A stretch of DNA of 64,000 nt from NCBI RefSeq assembly GCF_000002075.1, contig NW_004797321.1, forward strand, positions 1,156,128-1,220,127, in the 5' to 3' direction. The notes beneath the pieces were generated by a model. The model saw nothing but the letters and a program-made list of their open reading frames with translations, was not told where the DNA came from and did no database searches. Shown here piece after piece: positions 40,885 through 50,541 of the stretch; the first letter of the stretch is position 1; each line of letters begins with the position of its first letter. Made by a program: the position numbers and the translations under genes. Origin of the DNA: Aplysia californica (Eukaryota; Mollusca; Gastropoda; Aplysiida; Aplysiidae).

Positions 40885-42478
40885 GGGGGGAATGAATGAC
40901 GAGCCTGCAAGATGGTGCTCCCACCAGCTGTTGCTGAGGGATGTTAGTTTACCAACCGACAAACTGAGACGACAGCTGCAGAACACGTCCAACCACCTGG
41001 AACATCAGGACCTCAACAACCCGCCCGGGTTTTTCCTTGGCGGCCAGCATAGCCCGGACTGGCTGGCCCACCTGCTGATCTTGGCCTGGGACGTGGAGCA
41101 GAATCTGGGACCCCGTTGGCCCTGTGGAGTATGTGGCGACAGTGTGCCTGCAAAATCAATATCGGCCCCGTGTCGGAAGTGTCTTCTGTGGGTCCACCTC
41201 CAATGCTCTGACCTCACCCGACAACAGATGCTAAGCCTGCCATCAACGAAGAAGGGAAGACGCATTACCGCAGAATGGACGTGCCCCTCCTGTAGGATTA
41301 CAGCGGCGCAACCTCCGCTACGAGCAGCGACACAACCCATCAACACGCCTCCACCACAACCCGTCTACACGCCTCCATCACAACCCGTCTACACGCCTCC
41401 ATCACAACCCGTCTACACGCCTACACGCCTCCATCACAACCCGTCTACATGCCTCCACCACAACTCCACCCAAACCGACCCATGACTCGACAACGGCACG
41501 TCAGACAATTGCGCCGTAAAAACCGTTGCACTGACTCTAATGCCAGGAACCATGAGCGCACCCGCCGTATGAAGAAGCAGAACAATCAAGCCCTATACAT
41601 CCTCCAATGGAATATCAGAGGCCTGCCCAGTGCCAAAATTGAGCTCCTTCGGCACATCGACACCAATCACCCAGACATTATCTGCTTTCAAGAGACATGG
41701 TTATGCCCAAATATAGACATTTGTGTACCTGGTTACTCTATTGAACGAAGTGACAGAGATGGCGGAAATATTGGAGGCGGGGTCGCGACATTAATTAAAG
41801 ATGGTATTACCTACCACCGATTCCTGATGGAGTAGTTGCCAACCCTGACTTCACAACAGAGTTCGTAGGCACACTTATTGTACTTGCCCGGCAGAACCCA
41901 TAAAGTCGTCAACCTGTACATCCCGCCACGCCACAAAGGTAACTTCATTCCCCACATACTCAAGACTGATGCAAACACCATCGTCGTAGGTGATTTCAAC
42001 TGCCCTCACCCTTCGTGGGACCCTTACGTCGATCAGTGTGCCACCGGAACAGAAATTGATGACTGGGCCTTCAACAATGATATGATTGCCCTCAATGATG
42101 GCTGCGAAACAAGAATCGACCCGAGCAGTATGCTCAAATCAGTCCCTGATATTTCCTTCTTGCATGTTTCACAGGTAGCTTATGTCTCTTCGCAAACCAG
42201 TGACACCACAAAACCATCAAAATCAAACTCTGTAGACACTCTGCCCCCACTCGTAGGAGCAAAGCCAAATGGTCCTTCAAGAAGGCTGACTGGTCGTTGT
42301 TCAAAGCCCTCATGGAAACAGAGACTTCAGCAAATGACATGCCTAACATGATGGACGCCACAAAATTAAACATGTGCCTAACTGAGGCCATTTTAAAAGC
42401 AGCCAAACAAAGTATCCCTTAGGGTGCTCGTAAACTTCCTAAACCCTTCTGGAAGGAAGAAGCGGACTTTCGGGGGGA
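40885..42478 (+). mobile_element. plus-strand LINE 5' part: PHD-type finger plus endonuclease
   Basis: Open frame 40892-41485 encodes a Cys/His-rich finger: CGVCGDSVPAKS, PCRKCLLWVHLQCS and EWTCPSC, a PHD-like zinc finger. A Pro-rich repeat (PPSQPVYT, about 3-4 copies) follows. Next comes an APE endonuclease: LYILQWNIRGLPSAKIELLR, IICFQETWL, and after a frame change VVNLYIPPRHK and IVVGDFNCPHPSWD. The RT domain is absent, as the element stops near PKPFWKEEADF. N-terminal fingers with APE endonuclease occur in Jockey/I-group LINEs; exact clade not determined. Confidence 0.8.
41340..41465 (+). repeat. 24-bp coding tandem repeat in LINE ORF
   Basis: About four copies of a unit like 'CCTCCATCACAACCCGTCTA', encoding PPSQPVYT, with one partial ACACG duplication. 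Located between the PHD-like finger and the endonuclease. Confidence 0.9.
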
Positions 42479-42670
42479 CATTTTCTTCCACAGCTTCCAT
42501 TATTGAGTCTTTCATTTTCCTCCACAGTTCTTCCAATTTAGTAATGTTCTCCAGAGCTTGAAATTTATTGCTTACATCTATGGAGAAACTTTCTTCAGCT
42601 CTAATTTTGCTTGGTACTTTGACTTTTTAAGTTTCTTCAGTCTCATCTGCATTTTACACATGACTGGTAC
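42479..42670 (-). mobile_element. minus-strand LINE, endonuclease/RT linker
   Basis: On the minus strand: SDHVPVMCKMQMRLKKLKKS, then LEELWRKMKDSIMEAVEENV. This is the end of the APE domain and the linker before RT in the RTE-like LINE. It is the same strand and order as 39875-40882, but roughly 200 or more residues of RT N-terminus are missing between them. Confidence 0.75.
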
Positions 42671-42678
42671 ATGGTCAC

Positions 42679-44138
42679 CAGTGGCGGCTCATGGTTTATA
42701 GAACTGACCGGCATTCATTCACATAGACTCTTTCTTCCTCCCCCCACCCCCTTCCTTCACAACACACACACACAAACACATTCTCTCTCTCTCTCTCTCT
42801 CTCCCCATTTTATACCCCTACTTTCGCCATCCCCACCCCCTCCCCCACTCACACACACACCATCACAGTAAACATTTTAATATTATGTGAAAGAGCTGAA
42901 ATATGGTAGTGTCAAGAAACAATATTATGATTAATGTATGATGGAAGTTACTGAGTTAATAGAAACTGACTTGAACGGCATAGAAAAAGAAACACTACTA
43001 GAGTCTATGCTAGAAAACAAACTGAAAGTGAGAAGCACAATAAACTGCTAGTCATGGCCTCCGGTTCTATTACTTTCTACACACCCACACACAATATCGA
43101 CCTTTAAATATGTAATAAGAACAGCACTGTATGATGGCAAAAAGTCAATTGATACTGTACCAATGACGCTGTCCAATGCAGATTAAGTCTACAATCAGAT
43201 ACTATAAAAAGTTGGACAAAGTTAGCGCACAACAGTTTCCCATCATTATGTAATCAAACGTTCTTCATCACACTTCTCAGTTCTCAGAACACTGTTGTAA
43301 CAAAGTGGGGAAGTCTGTCAAATGCTTATTATAGAACTTGGTGTCTAGCTGGGGTGACGGTGGATAAGGAGAGGGAAAGGAGGGGGTAGGCCCATTGTTT
43401 TTGGTCCAGACCCTGACAGCCGAGAGCCAGTCGCTCCTCGTTATAAGTCGCCTTATATATTTTCACTAGACGATTCCTCTTTTCGCCGGCTAGACTCAAA
43501 TGGGCCAGGTACGTTATTAGTGGGGAGAAAGCGATGAATAGTCACCAAACAAGAACTATAGGTGGCTAAAAATTCAATACACAAAAAAGATTAGTGCCAT
43601 GCTGACAATGAATGTTCTCATGATAGTTAGAGAAAGGCTGGATAATAAGTACATGTATTGCTGATAAGATATTTCATGTGTCTGTGCTGCTCAAGACTCA
43701 AGACAGTCTCATTTTGTAAGCAACACGGAGGCCAACTTGGCAATCAAGGAATGCTGTATATTCGCTCTTAGTAGTCTTAAGGCAGTCGATGGTTTCGTCC
43801 ACAGGACTGACTTCATCGTACTCGCCGTGTTCGTTTGTCCACGTACGAAGTTCCGCGACGTGACGGCTTGACGGGAGACGATTTAAAGTTACGAGCCGGT
43901 GCGATAAACAAAGGTGAAGGAATGAAGCTCTGTCGCGACAAAAACAGCAGTGAATCCCACTTGTCTATTTGAACGCCTTCAAATCGGAAAGGTGCTCTTT
44001 GAATATTGATACATGTTTATTCTGATTTATTTAAAACTGAATGAAAATCATCATCAGCAATAAATCTCTTGTCAACAGTCCAGCTGACAAAAATTTGACC
44101 GGCACCGCCGGTCTTGCCCAGTTTACAAACCGCCCCTG
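42679..44138. mobile_element. hAT-type non-autonomous element, perfect 8-bp TSD
   Basis: 1460 bp, with ATGGTCAC immediately before (42671-42678) and after (44139-44146). The left end CAGTGGCGGCTCATGGTTTA and inverted right end CAGGGGCGGTTTGTAAACTG are hAT-like, and both continue to a GACCGGC block. No transposase frame. Interior: CA/CT microsatellite at 42763-42860, and a CpG-rich patch at about 43785-43920. Confidence 0.9.
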
Positions 44139-44146
44139 ATGGTCAC

Positions 44147-44290
44147 TATGACCACTGGGGTGTGTCATGGCTGAAGGAAAGCCTTTTGACATAGGTGTGT
44201 CATCCAAATATATGCACCAACATCAGAGCAAGACAACGAGGAAATTGAGACTTATATATATGATATAAAAAGGTCTACCGTAACAGCAAC
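44147..44290 (+). mobile_element. inverted LINE endonuclease piece
   Basis: Plus-strand frame reads CVIQIYAPTSEQDNEEIETY then IYDIK, the N-terminal part of an APE endonuclease (V-x-VYAPTS...EEIE). It is opposite in strand to the 'SDHVPV' part of the same domain, which lies immediately left once the hAT insertion is removed. This arrangement is typical of 5' inversion during LINE integration. Confidence 0.65.
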
Positions 44291-44559
44291 TGTCAACTGG
44301 CCACTATCACTTTCTAGCCTACTATATTAAAGTAAGCAGTTTTTTTATATTGGCTTTGAACGTATTTTTAGGTTGGCCAATTTTTCCTCGGAATAAATAT
44401 AACTCATTAATAAATTGTAAACCCTGAAATAAAAAAACCCACCAAAATATCCCCCCCCCTCTCCTTTTCCAGTTGACTACAGTTTCTGATGATAACTGCA
44501 GGTTTAAATTAATAGATCTCTAGTAGTCTTCGTTACCTAAGGAAGGCAATATATATATA

Positions 44560-45486
44560 CAGTGGAAACCATATATATATATAACAGGCCCGATAATAAC
44601 AGGGATTTGGTAATAACAGGGAATTTTTAAATCCCCGTTTTTTCCTACTCTTTGTCAATATTAAAAGTTATCTGCAATAACAGGGGTTATAGCAGGGACA
44701 AAGGCTCTTTAGCAATGTGTAAGAAGTGAGAGAGAGTGATGGAGCAAGCTCACGCCATGGCAACTGCAAGCACACGCAGCAGGTGAAGCGAGAGAGGGCT
44801 GCGGTGTGCTGCAGACTTTGCCTAGCTACACGTACGCCTAATGTGTCATGCGCAGGCCTGCCACACAGAGTCAGTCTTGTTGTATGGATGTGTGACGCGG
44901 AATGCATCTCAGACGTGCAAAAAGAGGATCCAGGTTTTCTTAAACAAGTGTCTTAGGAAGCAACTGAGGATCAAATGGACAGACAGCATCACCAGCGAGG
45001 AAGCATTAAGAAGAACGAGACAGAGCCCAGTAAGAGAAGAGGTGGGAAGAAGACCTTGGCGATGGATTAGACACACTTTCAGGAAGTCAAGCAGCTGCAT
45101 AACAAGGAAATTGTTAGATTGGAACCCACAGGGTAAAAGATCAAGGGGAAGACAACGTGGAACCAGGAGAAGAGTCACGGAAATGGATGAACAGAAAAGT
45201 GGGAAGATGTGGAGTGACACCAAGCGACTAGCCCAGGATAGGGAACGGTGAAAAGTGTTTGTTCGAGGCCTATATCCTGATCCAGGGTGAGAATGGCAAT
45301 GATGAAGAGGCCTGCCACATGGCCATGAAAGAGGGCTGAGGTGTGCAGGGGAAACTACCCATGAATAAATACAGCTGGATAAGTTCACAAATGTTTACTT
45401 CCCTTGCATTTCTGATTTAACAGGGATCTTATATAACAGGACTTTTTCTCTAGTCCCACCATCCCTGTTATACCAGGTTTCCACTG
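44560..45486. mobile_element. TIR element (CAGTGGAAACC, ATAACAGG repeats)
   Basis: Flanked by TA at 44558-44559 and 45487-45488. Left end CAGTGGAAACCATATATATA, inverted right end CAGTGGAAACCTGGTATAAC. Both ends carry several 'ATAACAGG' motifs, like pogo/Tigger-type elements whose subterminal repeats bind transposase. It contains a truncated LINE. Confidence 0.85.
44866..45307 (+). mobile_element. 5'-truncated RTE-like LINE inside the TIR element
   Basis: Flanked by the 12-bp duplication AGGCCTGCCACA (44854-44865 and 45308-45319). Encodes ESVLLYGCVTRNASQTCKKR, FLNKCLRKQLRIKWTDSITS, RRPWRWIRHTFRKSSSCITR and RKLLDWNPQGKRSRGRQRGT, the RT C-terminus of RTE-like LINEs. It ends in a GATGAAG short tail. 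The frame is intact for about 120 codons, so it is fairly young. Confidence 0.9.
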
Positions 45487-45639
45487 TAAGTGCTTCAGAC
45501 CAAAAGTTTTAAGAAACAGGCCTAGAAGAAGACATTGGACTAACTCAAAAGGACAAAGGTTGAGATTAAGTGAAGAAGTAATTACAAGTGTGAACCCTTT
45601 AATCTGTTAAAAAAATATATTCTAGAGTATATAAATCTA

Positions 45640-47373
45640 TAAGCCTAATATAGAATCTAGATAGATCTAGATCTAGATTTAGGCCTTATGCGCCTTATTT
45701 ATATCATCAATGTTGATATTGAATTTAACAATCATAAAAAAGTGAAAGTATAATAAAGCTTGCTTCCAATTCCAAGGTTTAAAAAACAACTGGAAAGGGA
45801 CTTATAAATTAAAAGTAACGAAAAATGGAAAAGAAGCAGGCCTAGTTAGTAATGGTTGGCCTTGGTCTATAGGCCTACTATCTAGATTATAGGCCTAGGC
45901 TATTGGCAAAAGGCAGAAGACGAAGAGATCATTCCCCCACTTGTTCTGTTTTCTCACACCTACACATTTTATAGTACACTCCCTCGCTTTAGCAGAGCAC
46001 TCATGCATCGCCCTTGCTTTCGCTCTTTGAAAAGAGCAGTCACCGTTATCGCGTACTCTGACCTGTAACTGTAACAGATAACAACTAGACCAGGAATAGG
46101 TTGACACACGCAGTGGCCCCGAGAGTTGATTCTTCTGACAGCCTTTTCAGTTTTGGGCCTATGTTTACACTTTCGCTTTCTTTGCCCCCACTTCCGCTGC
46201 TGAGGTCATCTCTTGGCCTGGACCCAGGACACAACTGGACACATACGCGGAGAAGCAGTAAAGTTAGACAGCAGGTTGTCATAAACTTAAAAGCATCAAA
46301 CTACTTTTCAAAAGCACTATAAATTTTCAGAGGGAATGAATAATGCTTTTTGTCTAAATGTAAAAACTACAAAAACTTTCCAACCTTCGACTCAATCTCA
46401 GCCTATTATTGATCTAGGCCTATCTAGCATAATGCAGGCTCCCTGAACCGCGGAGTTCAACCGTTCAACCAATGACCCAATGACCCAACAGAGAGTTGAA
46501 CTTTGACCTTATCTCAACTGATCTGCACAGTACAGTTATTGACCTTTTCCCCCGCCCGTCCGCTACGTTTGTTTATGCAGTGCATCTTCACTGGATCACA
46601 CACGGTAAGAGGTCTGGGAAACTTATAATCAAACAATAATGATATTACCGGTATTAGGCGACCTTTTCCTTAGATTTGTATGTATTTGACGTTCAAATTC
46701 AACACTCTAGCCAGAGAACAAAATTTGTTATTATCAACAACGTCAGATCTAACGTACGCCGCTTGGCTAAACAACCGAGTGCTGTTTTCTTTTCTTTGGA
46801 ATCTTCGAAATCGCAAATGTCTGGATTCTGGTTTTTGTTAGATCTAGAATCTAGATTTAATTTTAGTCTAGATCTCTTTAATTACTCTTTGGTTTTCGCA
46901 GTCGAAGAAGCAGAAATTAGAGAAAATTAGACAATAGATCCTAGATCTAAATCTATATATATCTTTGATGTTAGCCTAGTAGGCCTAGGCTAGCCTCGGG
47001 GTAACAAATTCTGCTGTGTCGCGATGAACTCTGCCCTTTCTTTTTCTCTCCTCATCAGTCTAGTCTGACTGCGTGATCTAGGCTAGCCAATTGGCACCTG
47101 AACTGAATGGTCCAAAGTTCATTCTCTCCTCTTTTGTGACTTGGGGTCGGTGCTGGAGGAGTTCCTAGATATATATAAATTCCCCCTTAGCCATTTGATT
47201 CTCTGTTGCTCTCAACCTTGCCTTTGGACTCGGCATCGGTAGGTCATATCAGTAGAATAATATGAACCCTTATAGACTCTAGATCTAGATTAGTCTGTCT
47301 CAGAACACCCTACTAACTTCATAGAGATCTAGATCTAGGTCTATTTATAATTTATCTAGATTTCTAGATCTAG

Positions 47374-47390
<17 letters not shown>
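45640..47390. repeat. dense palindromic-motif tract (AGATCTAGATCT, TAGGCCTA)
   Basis: Over 1.7 kb there are many copies of AGATCT/TCTAGA and of AGGCCTA/TAGGCCTAGGC. Examples are at 45658-45680, 45881-45900, 46841-46874, 46938-46953, 46981-46995, 47278-47290 and 47325-47376. All are short self-complementary words. A smaller (AGATCT)n cluster lies at 1842-1860. Function unknown. Confidence 0.75.
46470..46615 (+). promoter_or_regulatory. possible promoter / 5' UTR exon
   Basis: Two CCAAT words (AACCAATGACCCAATGACCC) are followed by GC-rich 'CCCCCGCCCGTCCG' and, at 46602, 'CACACACGGTAAGAGG', a good donor consensus on the plus strand. This could be a non-coding first exon of a plus-strand gene, but the nearest one (ACOT8) starts 13 kb away. 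Tentative. Confidence 0.25.
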
Positions 47391-47959
<569 letters not shown>

Positions 47960-47963
<4 letters not shown>

Positions 47964-48065
47964 GTAAGGACTTGGTCTCTGTTGACTTCCACCCCTTTGG
48001 CCCTCATATGACCTTATGCCTTATGCAGTTGCGAGCGCCGTAAAACCTCTACTAAAACTAAACTA
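47960..48065 (+). repeat. S3-type repeat 3' end
   Basis: 'CATATGACCTTATGCCTTAT' and 'GCAGTTGCGAGCGCCGTAAA' with an A-rich (CTAAA)n tail, the same 3' end as 20690-20745. It sits directly after the microsatellite, so its body may have been replaced by it. Confidence 0.6.
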
Positions 48066-48134
48066 AAATGTGGCTAATAGATCTTTCTTATACTTGCTTT
48101 TAAGTAGCTTAAATGCGAATATATTTGCCATCAT

Positions 48135-48680
48135 GTGACTCCCCTACTTAAAGAGCTCCATTAGCTTCCACTGAAAGCAAGAATTGAATATAAGTTAGTC
48201 CTACTATGCTTTAAAGGTCAAACTAACCAGTCTCCCACATACATTCAAGAACTCAATGTTATGATTGTACCTTACACACCATCTCGTGAACTAAGATCCA
48301 GTGGCTCTAGACTAATTTCAACACCTCGTGTGTCACTGAAGAAATATATGGTGAGAGAGCTTTTCTTTTTCTGGGCCAACAGTTTGGAATACTCTCCCTC
48401 ATGATTTGAAGAGCGAAATAAAACTTGACACTTTCAAAAGGGGACTCAAAACACATCTATTTTGGAAATATTTAAATTAATGGACAGTACCTTTGCCTTT
48501 TTGTATGAGCATTTTTTATTGTTTGAAAGAATGTTGCTGTCAAAAAGTGCGCACACGATGAATTTGTATGGTGTTAGTATGAATGCGTTTTTAATCTCCT
48601 ATGTACGCCTTGGGCCCATGCTGTGGGGAAAGGCGGGATACAAATGCTCTTATTATTATTATTATTATTATTTTTCATAT
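48135..48680 (+). mobile_element. CR1/L2-like LINE 3' end
   Basis: Encodes LLKELH*LPLKARIEYKLVL, PYTPSRELRSSGSRLIST, then after one frame change PTVWNTLPHDLKSEIKLDTF and KRGLKTHLFW, the classic RT C-terminus. The 3' UTR has 'GGGAAAGGCGGGATACAAAT' and an (ATT)n tail. One internal stop and one frameshift are visible. Confidence 0.85.
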
Positions 48681-49440
48681 TTTGAACGAAACTTGCTGTG
48701 ACGAAGCAGGCCATAATAATTTACTTACAACTTGTAAGAGTCAATAATGTAGATTGTGTCTTTAGATTGAAGATACATTTTCCTCTTTTTTTAGGCCATA
48801 ATGGCTGGCTCTATTTCTCCGAACGTTTGTGAAAATAAACTTCAACTTTATTTCTCTGAACTTGTTATACCGTTCTTCAGATTTGTTGATAATAAGCGAA
48901 TGGAGTGGCCCTTGTGTGTGTTTGTGTGAGTGTGTGTGTAAGGTGTGAACGGGGTGGGGTGTAGGGATTTTTTTTTTTTTACATGAAAGATTTTAGTTTT
49001 TGCTGGGTGACTAAATGCAAAATAGGTTACTGCAAAGGTCGAGCAGTCTTGTTTTCTCGTACTTCCTTTTGAAGATATTTTCAAATGAAGTATAGTCTGG
49101 GAACGTTGCCCCAACCACAACTGAAGAGTCTGAATATTCAGACATTTAAAAATCTCCAGCTCTAGAAATTGAATTCCATGCAAAAAATGCTTCCTCCCAG
49201 TCTCGCAGAATGGCAGAATGAAAGGATGACGTCTAAATCTTGCAAATAACCAAAAAATCTCGATCAGAAACCGTTCAGAGAAATAAAGTTCAACTTTATT
49301 TTCCAGAGCGTTTGGAGAAATACTCACTTCGCTTTTTTTATTGTATTTATTCAAATGATTTTTGACAAATAGGCCTAACAGTTGCAACAGTGTGCATGGT
49401 AGTGCTGTGCGATTATGAGGAAACAAAACTTCATAAAAGC
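48681..49440. other. intergenic, nothing recognised
   Basis: Contains two inverted related segments: 'AATAAACTTCAACTTTATTT' at 48834 and 'AAATAAAGTTCAACTTTATT' at about 49281, flanked by 'CTCCGAACGTTTG' and 'CAGAGCGTTTGGAG'. These suggest a small foldback or TIR repeat. The minus-strand 192-codon frame across it shows no known domain. Confidence 0.4.
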
Positions 49441-49580
49441 CTCAAATTGTGAGCTCACTATTCTTGTCATTCGACTATTTCCGTTGAATGTTTTTTTTAA
49501 TGATAAGTCCGTCCCTAACTTCCGCTATCCAACATTTGCTAAATATTCACAGTGCCGTTGAGTGTTTTTTTCTTATAATG

Positions 49581-50396
49581 CAGTCCAATCTGCCATGAGG
49601 ACACGGCCACCTGTACAAACGGCCACTTTCCATTTCCCCCCTTGCGTTTTTTCTATATAACTTAACTGTGTAAAACGGGCACCTGTCCAACACGGCTTCG
49701 GCCACCTTATTTTATCAACCCACAGCCAAATCTACCTGCCTAAGGCGGCCAGACTTTGTTAAAAATATACATTTTCCCCACAAACCACGTTTGTGGATAA
49801 GCCGTCAGAATTCATTTACCTGTCGTTGTTGTCAATGTCAGTCCCTCCAATGGATGAAACGGTCATGTTGCTTAGGTCACTCCAATGTTTACACAAGTTG
49901 ACCAATGGGTAACAATAATTAATTTTCAGCTGCTGGTAAGGGAAGCATGTGATCCGTCATAACCTATAAGCCCTGCCCACAACTCAGTCGGTAAACCCAA
50001 CCCATAACAATGGAAGTCAACACAAACTGGCGACAAAAGTGTCGCTTGTTCGCTGAGTGGTGGCGACCCATTTGTATGTTTTACTATGACACTCGGCCTT
50101 CCTCGTCTGAAACATTTCATTTTGTTTTGACCTTTCCCGGAACAATAATTTAAAATTGAATAAAACTCAAAACAAAAAGTCCTGCAAAAACTGTCCTGTC
50201 CTCTCCCCCCTTCAAAAGAAATAAAACGACGAGGACAACAACAACACATTTTAATCAGCCCTAGGGCAGTCCTAAGCATGCAACCGCCTCCAGTTGGGAC
50301 CTCAGGAGTAACTATTAAAATGAAATTTAAAAAATCAGTCCTGCCTTACACTGCCACTTTTCCCCAATGTGTGGTCATCTTACACAGGTTCAACTG
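49581..50396. mobile_element. TIR-type element in the tandem repeat
   Basis: Left end CAGTCCAATCTGCCATGAGG, inverted right end CAGTTGAACCTGTGTAAGAT, right TA at 50397-50398. The left site reads ATG instead of TA. Subterminal 'CCACCTGTACAAACGGCCAC' and 'CACCTGTCCAACACGGC' repeats occur. No coding frame. Terminal similarity is only moderate. Confidence 0.55.
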
Positions 50397-50541
50397 TACA
50401 TAATTAGCCCAACATGACTTCCGCTATTCGCAGAGCTGTTAAATGATTTTTTGTTCTGTATGATAAATCCAGCCCTAATTATTTTCCGCCGTTCAACATT
50501 CGTTAACTATTCACAGCGCTGTCGAATGTTTTTTTCTTATA

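Noticed and set aside
41340-41465. CRISPR-like regular repeat
   Set aside because: It is a coding tandem repeat without spacers in a eukaryotic LINE.
46676-46930. 84-codon plus-strand frame after a possible promoter
   Set aside because: Spans the palindromic-word tract and has no conserved features; not enough to call a gene.
48848-49426. 192-codon minus-strand frame
   Set aside because: No recognisable domain, AT-rich, overlaps a small inverted repeat; likely chance.
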